Origin: CAVRIA01 sp963721115
GTDB taxonomy: Bacteria; Desulfobacterota; Binatia; HRBIN30; CADEER01
Direction: 5' to 3'
NCBI GenBank assembly: GCA_963721115.1
Contig: CAVRIA010000015.1
Location: forward strand, 90,265-154,264
Length of the DNA stretch: 64,000 nt
In this document: positions 38,890-47,054 of the stretch, piece after piece
Layout: each line of letters starts with the position of its first letter
Numbering within the stretch: the stretch's first letter is position 1
Translations under genes and position numbers: made by a program
Notes under the pieces: generated by a model
What the model was told of the DNA's origin: nothing
Seen by the model: only the letters and a program-made list of their open reading frames with translations
Database searches by the model: none

Positions 38890-39753
38890 ATGTGCACGAC
38901 GAGACGACTGGCGGCGGTGATCGGCGCCGCTCTGTTGCTGACGCTGGGCGGCGTGGCGCGGGGGCAGGAGGTCGGCACGGTGGCGGCGGTGGAGCCGCTG
39001 AGCGAGATCGGGCAGGGCGGCACCTGGACGAAGGCGGCCCTCGGCAGCCCGATTCACCAGGGCGACACGCTGCGCACCGGGCCGGCGGGGCGGCTGCGGG
39101 TGGTGCTGCAGGACGACAGCGTGGTGAACCTCGCCAACAACTCGCAGCTGGTGATCGACGAGAGCGTCTTCCAGCCCGACGAGGGCACGGTGCACTCGGT
39201 GTTCGAGCTGCTGAAGGGGAAGGTCCGCACCTTCGTCAGCGACTACTACTCGCAGCCGAACAGCAACTTCGAGGTGCACACCCCGACCGCGGTCTCGGGC
39301 GTGCGCGGCACCGACTTCGTGGTGGTGTACGAGCCGGTGAGCGAGGCGACCGACGTGGTCGACGTGACCGGGCGGGTGGCGGTGAACGGGGTGGTGGCGG
39401 TGCTCGGCAGCGGGGTGTACGTGACCGCGCACGAGATGACGACGGTGGCGAAGGGGAAGCTTCCGACGCCGCCGCGGCGGCTGACGGACACGCTGTTCCG
39501 GCAGTACCTGGACGGGCTGGAGTTCGTCGGCGGCGGCCGACCCGAGAGCCTCGCCTTCACGCAGCCCATTTTGAGCGGCGAAGGCGTCGCGCCGCCCGAC
39601 CGCGCCGACGCGGTCGGGGTGCCCATCCTGGCCCCGGAGACGGTGAGCGCGCAGACCGGCAACCCGGCCACCCAGCCCAACGTCGGCAGCCTGGTCGGCG
39701 ACACCCCGGCGGTCATCCAGAACCTCCCCGGCAACCTCAACGTCCACTTCTGA
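38890..39753 (+). CDS. FecR-domain secreted protein, cassette 2
   Basis: 287 residues. Signal peptide 'RLAAVIGAALLLTLGGVARG' followed by the FecR domain: 'GDTLRTGPAGRLRVVLQDDS', 'NNSQLVIDESVFQPDEG', 'TPTAVSGVRGTDFVVVYE' and 'DVTGRVAVNGVVAVLGSGVY'. A C-terminal extension has 'RRLTDTLFRQYLDGLEFVGG' and a Pro-rich tail. ATG 38890 is chosen because AGGTGAAG lies just upstream; GTG 38881 or TTG 38869 are weaker. There is no transmembrane helix after the signal, so it is periplasmic, unlike classic FecR anti-sigma factors. A CHASE2-cyclase gene follows after 24 bp and may be co-transcribed. Confidence 0.9.
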   Translation: MCTTRRLAAVIGAALLLTLGGVARGQEVGTVAAVEPLSEIGQGGTWTKAALGSPIHQGDTLRTGPAGRLRVVLQDDSVVNLANNSQLVIDESVFQPDEGTVHSVFELLKGKVRTFVSDYYSQPNSNFEVHTPTAVSGVRGTDFVVVYEPVSEATDVVDVTGRVAVNGVVAVLGSGVYVTAHEMTTVAKGKLPTPPRRLTDTLFRQYLDGLEFVGGGRPESLAFTQPILSGEGVAPPDRADAVGVPILAPETVSAQTGNPATQPNVGSLVGDTPAVIQNLPGNLNVHF

Positions 39754-39777
39754 TCCGGCGTCGTCAGCAGGCCGCGC

Positions 39778-41970
39778 ATGCGCTGGTCGCGACTCACGCC
39801 GCTCCACATCGCCCTCGGGCTCGGAGTGCTGCTCTCTCTCCTCCGCCTGGACGGCTGCCGCTATCTCGATCTGATGGACGCGCGGGCGATCGACTACCGG
39901 CTCCTCCAGCGCGGTCCGGAGCCCGTGGCGCCGGACGTCGTCATCGTCGCCGTGGACGACGCCAGTATCGACAAGCTCGGTCGCTGGCCGTGGTCGCGCG
40001 CCACCATCGCGCGGCTGCTCGACAAGCTGACCGAGGCCGGCCCGGCGGTGGTGGGCTTCGACATCGTGCAATCCGAGGCCACCGTCTCGCCCGAGATCGA
40101 GGGAGTCCTGGATCACGTCTCCTCGCTGAGCGAGACGGCGCGCGACGAGGCACGCCGCGAGCTGCGCGCGCTGCTCGGGGAGGACGAAACCCTGGCCCGC
40201 TCCGTGCGCGCCTCCGGACGCGCCGTGCTCGGCTACTTCTTCGACTTCGACGCCGAGCCGCTCGACGCTCCGGCGCGCCTCGGCACCTACAACATCGTGC
40301 GCGACAGCCCCAGCGGCACCGGAGAGTCGCACGTCCCGCGCGCACCGCGGGTGGTGGGCAATCTGCCGGTGCTCAATGCCGCGGCGCGCGACGTCGGCTA
40401 TTTCAACGTCCTGCCCGACCGCGGCGACGGCTCGGTGCGACGGCTGCCGCTGGTGATCCGCTACGGCTCCAAGAACGCGCTGCCGCTCTTCCTGGCCATG
40501 CTGCGCCTCTATCTGCCGAAGGCGCCGGCCGTGCTGCAGTACGACGACTACGGAGTCGAGTCCGTTCGCCTCGGCAAGGTCTCCATCCCCGCGGCCCCGG
40601 ACGGCCAGCTGCTGCTCAACTACCGCGGGCCGGGCAAGACGTTCCCGCACGTGCCGGCCGCCGACGTGCTCGAGGGCCGCGTAGCGCCGGAGACCTTTCG
40701 CGGCAAGATGGTCCTGGTCGGGGTCACGGCGACCGCGGTGGGCGACATCCGCGTCACCCCCTTCGACGGCGTGTTCCCCGGCGTCGAGGTGCACGCCACG
40801 GCGATCGACAACGCCCTGCGCGGCGACTTCCTGCGCCGACCGCGCTGGCTGACCTTCGCCGAGGTGGGCCTCATCCTCGCCTCCGCCCTGGTGCTCGGGC
40901 TGGCGCTCGACCGGGCCCGCGGCCGGGTCGGCGTGCTGGTCGCCGCCCTGCTGCTCGCCGGCTACCTGGCGGGAAGCCAGTGGGTGTTCGTCCACCGCGG
41001 CCTGCCGCTGAGCCTCGTGTATCCGATCCTGGCCATCTCGCTGACGTACGTCGGGGTCAGCGTCGAGCACTACGTGATCGAGGAGCGCGAGCGGCGCAAG
41101 ACCCGCAAGGCGCTGGAGCTCTACCTCAGCCCGTCGATGGCGCGCCTGGTGAGCGAGCAGCCCGACCGCCTCAAGCTGGGCGGCGAGCGGCGCGAGATGA
41201 CCGTGCTGTTCTCCGACATCCGCGGCTTCTCCGGCGTCTCCGAGGGCTTCGAGCCGGAGGAGCTGGTCGACCTGATCAACATGCACCTCGGGGAGATGAC
41301 CGACGCGATCTTTCGCCACGAGGGCATGCTCGACAAGTACATCGGCGACGCGGTGATGGCGGTCTGGGGAGCTCCTCTTCCGCAGCCCGACCACGCGGCG
41401 CGCGCCTGTGCCGCCGCCCTCGAGATGCAGGAGCGCCTGCGCCATTTGAACGAGGAGTGGGAGTCGCGCGGCTGGCCGCGGCTGCGCATGGGAGTCGGGG
41501 TCAACAGCGGGCACATGATCTTCGGCAACATGGGCTCCGCGCACCACCTCAGCCTCACCGTCATGGGCAACGCCGTCGATCTCGGCTCGCGCCTGGAAGG
41601 CGTGACCAAGCTCTACGGCAGCCCGATCATCGCCAGCGAGGTCACCGTCACCGAGGCCGGGGACACGATCTGTACGCGCGAGCTCGACGTCGTGCGCGTC
41701 AAGGGCAAGTCGCTGCCGCTGCGGATCTTCGAGATCCTCGCCCCGGGCAGCGACCGCCAGCGCTGGGCCCCCCTGATCGAGGCGTTCGAGAGCGGCCGCG
41801 CCGCCTATCGGACGCAGCACTGGGACGAGGCCATCCGCATCTTCGCCGAGGTTCGCCACCAGTGGCCGGACGACCAGCCGGCGGCGCTCTACCTGGAGCG
41901 CTGCGCGCTGATGAAGGCCAGCGCCGTGCCGCCGGACTGGGACGGCGTCACGGTCATGGAGTTCAAGTGA
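39778..41970 (+). CDS. CHASE2-domain class III adenylate/guanylate cyclase
   Basis: 730 residues. One N-terminal helix, then a periplasmic CHASE2 sensor (about 30-350: 'DARAIDYRLLQRGPEP', 'VVIVAVDDASIDKLGRWPWS', 'VLVGVTATAVGDIRVTPFDG'), three membrane helices (355-425), a short coiled linker and a class III cyclase domain. Metal-binding 'VLFSDIRGFSGVSEGF' (Asp480) and 'YIGDAVMAVWGAP' (Asp524) are intact. The motif usually read GDxVN is 'GNAVDLGSRLEG' here (Asn598, Asp601), swapping two catalytic-pocket residues. A TPR-like tail follows ('WDEAIRIFAEVRHQWPDD'). It is placed directly after cassette 2 and before cassette 3, so it may report envelope state to these genes through cAMP or cGMP. Confidence 0.92.
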   Translation: MRWSRLTPLHIALGLGVLLSLLRLDGCRYLDLMDARAIDYRLLQRGPEPVAPDVVIVAVDDASIDKLGRWPWSRATIARLLDKLTEAGPAVVGFDIVQSEATVSPEIEGVLDHVSSLSETARDEARRELRALLGEDETLARSVRASGRAVLGYFFDFDAEPLDAPARLGTYNIVRDSPSGTGESHVPRAPRVVGNLPVLNAAARDVGYFNVLPDRGDGSVRRLPLVIRYGSKNALPLFLAMLRLYLPKAPAVLQYDDYGVESVRLGKVSIPAAPDGQLLLNYRGPGKTFPHVPAADVLEGRVAPETFRGKMVLVGVTATAVGDIRVTPFDGVFPGVEVHATAIDNALRGDFLRRPRWLTFAEVGLILASALVLGLALDRARGRVGVLVAALLLAGYLAGSQWVFVHRGLPLSLVYPILAISLTYVGVSVEHYVIEERERRKTRKALELYLSPSMARLVSEQPDRLKLGGERREMTVLFSDIRGFSGVSEGFEPEELVDLINMHLGEMTDAIFRHEGMLDKYIGDAVMAVWGAPLPQPDHAARACAAALEMQERLRHLNEEWESRGWPRLRMGVGVNSGHMIFGNMGSAHHLSLTVMGNAVDLGSRLEGVTKLYGSPIIASEVTVTEAGDTICTRELDVVRVKGKSLPLRIFEILAPGSDRQRWAPLIEAFESGRAAYRTQHWDEAIRIFAEVRHQWPDDQPAALYLERCALMKASAVPPDWDGVTVMEFK

Positions 41971-42013
41971 TGACGGTGGAGGAACGGGAGGCGAGCCAGC
42001 TCCATTCGACCGG

Positions 42014-42040
42014 TGGGGTATCGAGCCGCTCGATACCCCA
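42014..42040 (+). terminator. Hairpin terminator after the CHASE2-cyclase gene
   Basis: A perfect 12-bp stem TGGGGTATCGAG (42014-42025) with CTCGATACCCCA (42029-42040) has a 3-base loop and is followed by TGGCTTTGTTG, a weak T-rich run. It begins 43 bp after the cyclase stop and separates it from cassette 3, which should therefore have its own promoter in the 60 bp before 42102. Confidence 0.7.
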
Positions 42041-42101
42041 TGGCTTTGTTGTCGAATACCATGGCAAACTGGCCATTCGGAATCGATCGGGAGATAGACA
42101 T

Positions 42102-44447
42102 ATGCTCTGCACCAGAATGTTGACGTCCAACACCCTTGCGAAGCCGTGGAGGCTCGCCGTCGCGTCTTTCCTGCTTGCCGTGTCCGGCTGCGGGGGAGGG
42201 GGCGGCTCGTCCGACCTCGGCGGCGGCGGTGGATTGAGCTTTCGCGCTCTCTGGCAACAGCCGGCGGCGGGGGGCTCCAACGCCCTGGCGGTGTCCGCGC
42301 AGGGCACCCGCGCCAGCAGCGGCGGCTTCGAGCCGCAGCTTCCGGCTTCCGTCACCACCGTGCGCTTCGTCTTCGTTCCCGAGACCGGCGACGCCTGCTG
42401 CGTCGCGGTCGACCCGTCCACCGTACCGATCGATCCGGTCTCCGGGCAGCGCCTGCTGGTGCTCACCTCGCTGCCGGCCGGCGCGGCGACCGTCACCGTC
42501 GCCGGCTTTCCCACCGACTTCGCCCCGGCCCCACCGGGCGTCGTGCAGACCTGCGCGACTCGTCCGGCGGCCGCCGCCCTGGCGTGCGATCTGGACCGCC
42601 TGCAGACGCCGAGCTTCCTGAGCGACCCGCAGCCGGTCGAGGTCCTGCAGCAGCAGCGCACCGACGCGGGCGACATCCTGGTCCCGTCGCGTCCCTTCGT
42701 GCTGCCCGGCTCGCTGGATCCGGCGCCCGACCAATCGGCGCCCAATCCCCTGGCGGCGCGCTTCGTCATCGCCGACGCCACGGCGGGCATCGACGCCGCC
42801 TCGATCTCCGCCTGCGTCTCGCTCGACGGCCAGCCGGTTCCGGACGCGCCGCTCCTGCTGCGCGCCTGCGACGATTCGACCGCCTCGACGTGCAGTGACG
42901 GCGGGCAGGCTGAACGTCTCCGGCTACGCGGTCGAGCGCGGGCCCCAACTCCTGGCGGCGGGCGCGGCGCGCCTGTCGATCGCCGCGCGCAACGGCGCCG
43001 ACACCCCGCGTTCGGTCGACTTCTCGTACACCTTCACGCTGCAGGCGCCGCCGGCAACCGCGACGGCAAGCAGCACGGTGACGTCCACCCCGACCGCGAC
43101 CGCCACCCCGACCTTCACCGCGACGGCAACGTCCACCTCCACGGCGACGCCGACCTCGACGGCAACTGCCACGCGCGACTGCGACGGCGACGTTCACCCC
43201 GACTCCGACCTTCACCTCCACCGCGACCGCCACCCACACGGCCACGGCAACGCTTCACTCACACGGCCACCGCGACGCCGACTTTCACGCCGACCGCCAC
43301 GGCCACGGCGACGGCGACGTCCACCGCGACCGCGACCGAGACGCCGACGGCCACCTTCACCGCCACGTTTACTTCCACCGCCACGCCGACGGCCACGGCC
43401 ACGTTCACCGCCACGGCGACGCGAACCAGTACGCCGACGCGGACGGCCACTCCCACCCTCACCCCGACGGCGACGCCTTCGGCGACGCCGAGCTTCACGC
43501 CGCTTCCGGTGTTGCGGCAGCGGATCTACGTGGCCAACGCGGGAACGCGGAACGTCTCGGTCATCGACGCCGCCGCCGGGCAGGTGGTCGACACCATCGC
43601 GCTCGATTCCGCCGCCGAGCCCACCGACGTCACCATCGCACCGGACGGCGCCTCGGTCTGGATCAGCAATGCCCGCGCCGGAGACCCCGGAAGGGTCTCG
43701 GTGATCGACACCCTGACGCGCGAGGTCGCCGACACCCAGACCGTCGGCGTCGGTCCGAGCGCGGTCGCCTTCACGCCCGACGGCGCTTTCGCCCTGGTCA
43801 CCAACTGCTGCCCGGGCAACCTCTCCGCCATCGACGCCGCCAGCCGCTCGGTCGTCTCCCATCTCCCGGTCGGCATCTCGCCGACCGACGTCGCCGTCGG
43901 CCCCGACGGCAGCCGCGCCTACGTCGTGAACTTCGGCTCGAACTCCGTCTCGGTGGTCGACGTCGCCTCCAACAGCGTCGTCGTCACCCGCGCCGTCGGC
44001 GGCGGGCCGCGCCGCGTCGCGCTGACGCCGGACGGCGCCTTCGCCTTCGTCACCGATTCGACCTCCAACAACGTCGCGGTGATCGACACCGCGACCAACA
44101 TCATCCGCCGCTTCGTGCCGGTGGGCAGCAGCCCGGCGGGCATCGCGATCACCGCCGACGGCGCCCGCGCCTACGTGGCCAACGTGCTCTCCGCGACGGT
44201 CTCGGTCATCGACACCGCGACCGCCATCGGGACGATCGATCAGGCGGTCGTCGCCACCATTCCTGTCGCGGCGCGGCCCTCGGACGTCGCCATCGGGCCC
44301 GACGACGCCACCGTGTACGTGACCCACGCCGCGACGCCGGGCACGGTCTCCGTGATCGACAGGAGCTCCGGCGCCGTCACCTCCACCATTGCGGTGGGCG
44401 GCGATCCCGCCGCGATCGCCGCCGGCGAGGTACTGGTCTTCCCATGA
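42102..44447 (+). CDS. Stalked YVTN-propeller surface lipoprotein, cassette 3 (three frameshifts as sequenced)
   Basis: About 780 residues when corrected. Signal with lipobox 'LLAVSGC' (Cys30), then GGGGGSS. The N-terminal domain is clearly homologous to cassettes 1 and 2 ('FEPQLPASVTTVRFVFVPE', 'CCVAVDPSTVPIDPVSGQR', 'TVAGFPTDFAPAPPG'). A shorter T/P/A stalk (about 43050-43500) leads to seven YVTN-type blades ('RIYVANAGTRNVSVIDAAAG', 'AYVVNFGSNSVSVVDVAS', 'AYVANVLSATVSVIDTAT') ending in 'GEVLVFP'. Frames shift by +1 near 42900, 43173 and 43250; the last two are inside the stalk. ATG 42102 follows GGGAGA. The stop overlaps the TPR-barrel ATG by ATGA, as in the other cassettes. Confidence 0.87.
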   Translation: MLCTRMLTSNTLAKPWRLAVASFLLAVSGCGGGGGSSDLGGGGGLSFRALWQQPAAGGSNALAVSAQGTRASSGGFEPQLPASVTTVRFVFVPETGDACCVAVDPSTVPIDPVSGQRLLVLTSLPAGAATVTVAGFPTDFAPAPPGVVQTCATRPAAAALACDLDRLQTPSFLSDPQPVEVLQQQRTDAGDILVPSRPFVLPGSLDPAPDQSAPNPLAARFVIADATAGIDAASISACVSLDGQPVPDAPLLLRACDDSTASTCSDGGQAERLRLRGRARAPTPGGGRGAPVDRRAQRRRHPAFGRLLVHLHAAGAAGNRDGKQHGDVHPDRDRHPDLHRDGNVHLHGDADLDGNCHARLRRRRSPRLRPSPPPRPPPTRPRQRFTHTATATPTFTPTATATATATSTATATETPTATFTATFTSTATPTATATFTATATRTSTPTRTATPTLTPTATPSATPSFTPLPVLRQRIYVANAGTRNVSVIDAAAGQVVDTIALDSAAEPTDVTIAPDGASVWISNARAGDPGRVSVIDTLTREVADTQTVGVGPSAVAFTPDGAFALVTNCCPGNLSAIDAASRSVVSHLPVGISPTDVAVGPDGSRAYVVNFGSNSVSVVDVASNSVVVTRAVGGGPRRVALTPDGAFAFVTDSTSNNVAVIDTATNIIRRFVPVGSSPAGIAITADGARAYVANVLSATVSVIDTATAIGTIDQAVVATIPVAARPSDVAIGPDDATVYVTHAATPGTVSVIDRSSGAVTSTIAVGGDPAAIAAGEVLVFP

Positions 44448-45958
44448 AGCGCACGGCCGCGTGGGCGGCGCTGATCGCTCTGCTCGCGGGCGGCGTCGCG
44501 GCCGCCTCCGAGCAGTCGGAGCTCCTGTACTCGCGCGGCATGGTCGAGTTCCATGCCGCGCGCTACCGGGAAGCCCTCGCCCTGTTCGACCGCGCCGTGG
44601 AGGCGGACGCCAGCGACCCTTATGCGCGCTTCTATCGCGGCGTGACGCGCGGCCGGCTGGGCGACCGCGAGGGCGGTATCGCCGATCTGCGGGCCGCCCT
44701 GCAGCAGAGGCCGGACCTCGACGAGGCGGCGCTCGAGCTGGGCGTGCTGCTGGTCGAGAACGGCGACTTCGAAGACGCTCTCCCCTGGCTCGCCCAGGCG
44801 CAACGCGTCGAGTCCCTCGACGGGCAGGCCTCCCTCTTTCTCGGCCTCGCGCAGCTTCGTCTGGGGCGCGAGAACGATGCCCTGAACAGCTTCAAGCGCG
44901 CCGGAGAGCGCGATCCTCAGCTGCAGGTGTCCTCCCTCTACTACCAGGGCGTCGCCGCCTATCAGCTGGGTCGCTGGAGCGACGCCGAGGAGCACTTCCG
45001 CGCCGTCGCGTCGCAGGACCCGTCCTCGCAGATGGGCAGCGAGGCCGCGCAGTTCCTCGACCTTCTGCGCGTGCGCCGGCGCGAGAAGTACGAGCTGTTC
45101 GGCATCGTCGGCTTCGAGTACGACAGCAACGTCGCCCTGGCCCCGTCGAGCGGAACCCTGCAGAACGAGCTGGCCATCAGCGGCCAGGCGGACGGGCGCG
45201 TGACGCTGTCGACCGGCGGGACGTACGTGCCCTGGCACCGCGACGATCTGCTCCTCTCGGTCGGCTACGAGTTCTATCAGAGCCTCCACTTCAACCTGAC
45301 CGACTTCAACCTGCAGGACCACCGGCCGAGCGTTCAGCTGATCGGCCGCGGCGATCACTTCCGCTGGGGACTTCTCGGCCACTACGACTACTACCGCCTG
45401 GCGAACGACAACTTTCTGCAGGAGGGCACCGCGGCGCCGTGGTTCACGATCATCGACGGTACCCTGGGCCGCACCGAGCTCTACTACCGCGGCCGGCGGC
45501 GCGACTTCCTGGACTCGAGCTACCGCATTCGCGACAGCTTCAACCACGCCCTCGGCGTGCGCGAGGTGATCGAGCTGGGGAGCCCGGAGCGCTGGATCGC
45601 CGTCGGCTACCAGTACGACGTCGAGGATCCGGTCCACTCCGACGTCGCCTCGCAGGCCTTCGGGTACGGCGGCAACGAGGCCAACGTCGGCGTCGGCTGC
45701 CCGCTCCCCTTCGGGGTCTCGGGCGAGGCGACGTACGCCTTCCGGCGCGAGGACTACTCGGGGGCGAGTGCCAGCCTGAACGCGGCCGGCGTCCGGCGGC
45801 GGGACGACGAGCACATGATCACCGTCGTCTTCTCGAAGGACATCGGCGAGTGGTGGCGGGTCACCGCCGGCTACTTCGGTTTCATCAACGACTCCAATCA
45901 GAGCGTCTTCCAATACGACCGGAACATCGGCTCCATCTCGCTGGAGCTTCACTACTGA
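44444..45958 (+). CDS. TPR plus outer-membrane beta-barrel protein (Slam/DUF560-like architecture), cassette 3
   Basis: 504 residues. It aligns along its whole length with the cassette 1/2 proteins but is diverged. Signal peptide ('AALIALLAGGVAAAS'), TPRs ('YSRGMVEFHAARYREALALF', 'DLDEAALELGVLLVENGDF', 'RWSDAEEHFRAVASQDPSS'), then a barrel from 'GIVGFEYDSNVALAPSSG'. It keeps 'ISGQADGRVTLSTGGTYVPW' and 'YQSLHFNLTDFNLQDHRP' and ends in Tyr ('SLELHY'), again an outer-membrane-type terminus. The residues shared with the other two copies are the best guide to what the family needs. Its client is presumably the YVTN-propeller lipoprotein it overlaps. Confidence 0.87.
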   Translation: MKRTAAWAALIALLAGGVAAASEQSELLYSRGMVEFHAARYREALALFDRAVEADASDPYARFYRGVTRGRLGDREGGIADLRAALQQRPDLDEAALELGVLLVENGDFEDALPWLAQAQRVESLDGQASLFLGLAQLRLGRENDALNSFKRAGERDPQLQVSSLYYQGVAAYQLGRWSDAEEHFRAVASQDPSSQMGSEAAQFLDLLRVRRREKYELFGIVGFEYDSNVALAPSSGTLQNELAISGQADGRVTLSTGGTYVPWHRDDLLLSVGYEFYQSLHFNLTDFNLQDHRPSVQLIGRGDHFRWGLLGHYDYYRLANDNFLQEGTAAPWFTIIDGTLGRTELYYRGRRRDFLDSSYRIRDSFNHALGVREVIELGSPERWIAVGYQYDVEDPVHSDVASQAFGYGGNEANVGVGCPLPFGVSGEATYAFRREDYSGASASLNAAGVRRRDDEHMITVVFSKDIGEWWRVTAGYFGFINDSNQSVFQYDRNIGSISLELHY

Positions 45959-45999
45959 CTGACTATGCGGGCGGTGCTGAGCGCCCGCACGAGGTGCAC

Positions 46000-46818
46000 A
46001 TGAAACGATTCGCGATGGTACTCGGGGCGACCATGTTGATTGCCGTCACGGCCTACGGGCAGGAGGCGGGCACGGTGGCCGCCGTCGACGGAAAGGCGGA
46101 GATCCAGCACCAGGGCGACTGGACGGCGTCGCACATCGGCGACGCGGTGTTCAGCGGCGACACCCTGCGCACGGGAACGGCGGGACGGATGCGCGTCGTC
46201 TTTCAGGACGACAGCGTGCTCAACGTCGGAGAGGACAGCGAGATCGTCGTCGACGAGCAGGTCTTCCACCCGACCGGCGCCTCCAGCTCCGTCATGCAGC
46301 TGGTGCGCGGCAAGGTTCGCGCCCTGGTCAGCGCGTACTACGAGCAGCAGGGGGCGACGTACGAGATCCAGACGCCCACCGCCGTGTCCGGCGTGCGCGG
46401 CACCGAGTTCGTGGTCTCCTACGACCCGACCGCCAACCTGACCAAGGTGATCGGTATCACCGGCCGGGTCGAGGTGCACAGCGTCCTCGATCGCGCCGCG
46501 CACGGTGTCTACGTGACCGCCGGCGAGATCACCTCCATCGAGCAGGGAAAGTACCCGAGCCCGCCGCCTCGATTGGACGAGCACATGTTCCGCCAGTACC
46601 TGGAGGGCCTGCAGTTCATCGGCGCCGGCCGCTCCGAGAGTCTCACCGTCGGCCATCCGCTGCTCGGCGGCACCCAGGTCCCGGCTCCGGACCGCGCCCC
46701 CGCCCCGATGGCCACCGACACGGTGAGGGACCGCGGCCAGCACGATGCCTCGTCCCTGCTCGAGCAGCCGCCGAGCGTCGTGAAGGATCTCACCGGCGAG
46801 CTGGGAATCCGCTTCTGA
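46000..46818 (+). CDS. FecR-domain secreted protein, cassette 3
   Basis: 272 residues. Signal peptide 'FAMVLGATMLIAVTAYG', then the FecR core ('GDTLRTGTAGRMRVVFQDDS', 'LVRGKVRALVSAYYEQQG', 'TPTAVSGVRGTEFVVSYD'). It shares with the other two the C-terminal 'HMFRQYLEGLQFIGAGRSES' block and a Pro-rich tail ending in an aromatic residue ('GELGIRF'). ATG 46000 has GAGGTG four bases upstream. It starts 41 bp after the TPR-barrel stop with no repeat element between them, unlike cassettes 1 and 2, which probably shows the ancestral cassette layout. Confidence 0.9.
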   Translation: MKRFAMVLGATMLIAVTAYGQEAGTVAAVDGKAEIQHQGDWTASHIGDAVFSGDTLRTGTAGRMRVVFQDDSVLNVGEDSEIVVDEQVFHPTGASSSVMQLVRGKVRALVSAYYEQQGATYEIQTPTAVSGVRGTEFVVSYDPTANLTKVIGITGRVEVHSVLDRAAHGVYVTAGEITSIEQGKYPSPPPRLDEHMFRQYLEGLQFIGAGRSESLTVGHPLLGGTQVPAPDRAPAPMATDTVRDRGQHDASSLLEQPPSVVKDLTGELGIRF

Positions 46819-47054
46819 GGGTGCAGCGCTACCCCCCATCCCGCATGGACGATGCAACAGGACGGGTCCGGACCGGCAGGGAAATTGGCCAGGCGCCTCG
46901 GTTTTGCTTGCCCAGACGAGCCGTTTGGTGCGAAAAGTGGGGCGAATTTTGGGGGCGGCGAGAGAGGGGGCGTGATGGGAGAGACCCGTGAGAAGGATGA
47001 CCCGTCGGTTCCGCACCGGACCGCGGGCACCTGGACGATGGCATCGGAACGGAG

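Noticed and set aside
30194..46818. Classic FecI/FecR/FecA iron-uptake regulation
   Set aside because: There is no sigma factor or TonB receptor nearby. The FecR proteins have cleavable signals and lack the cytoplasmic anti-sigma part.
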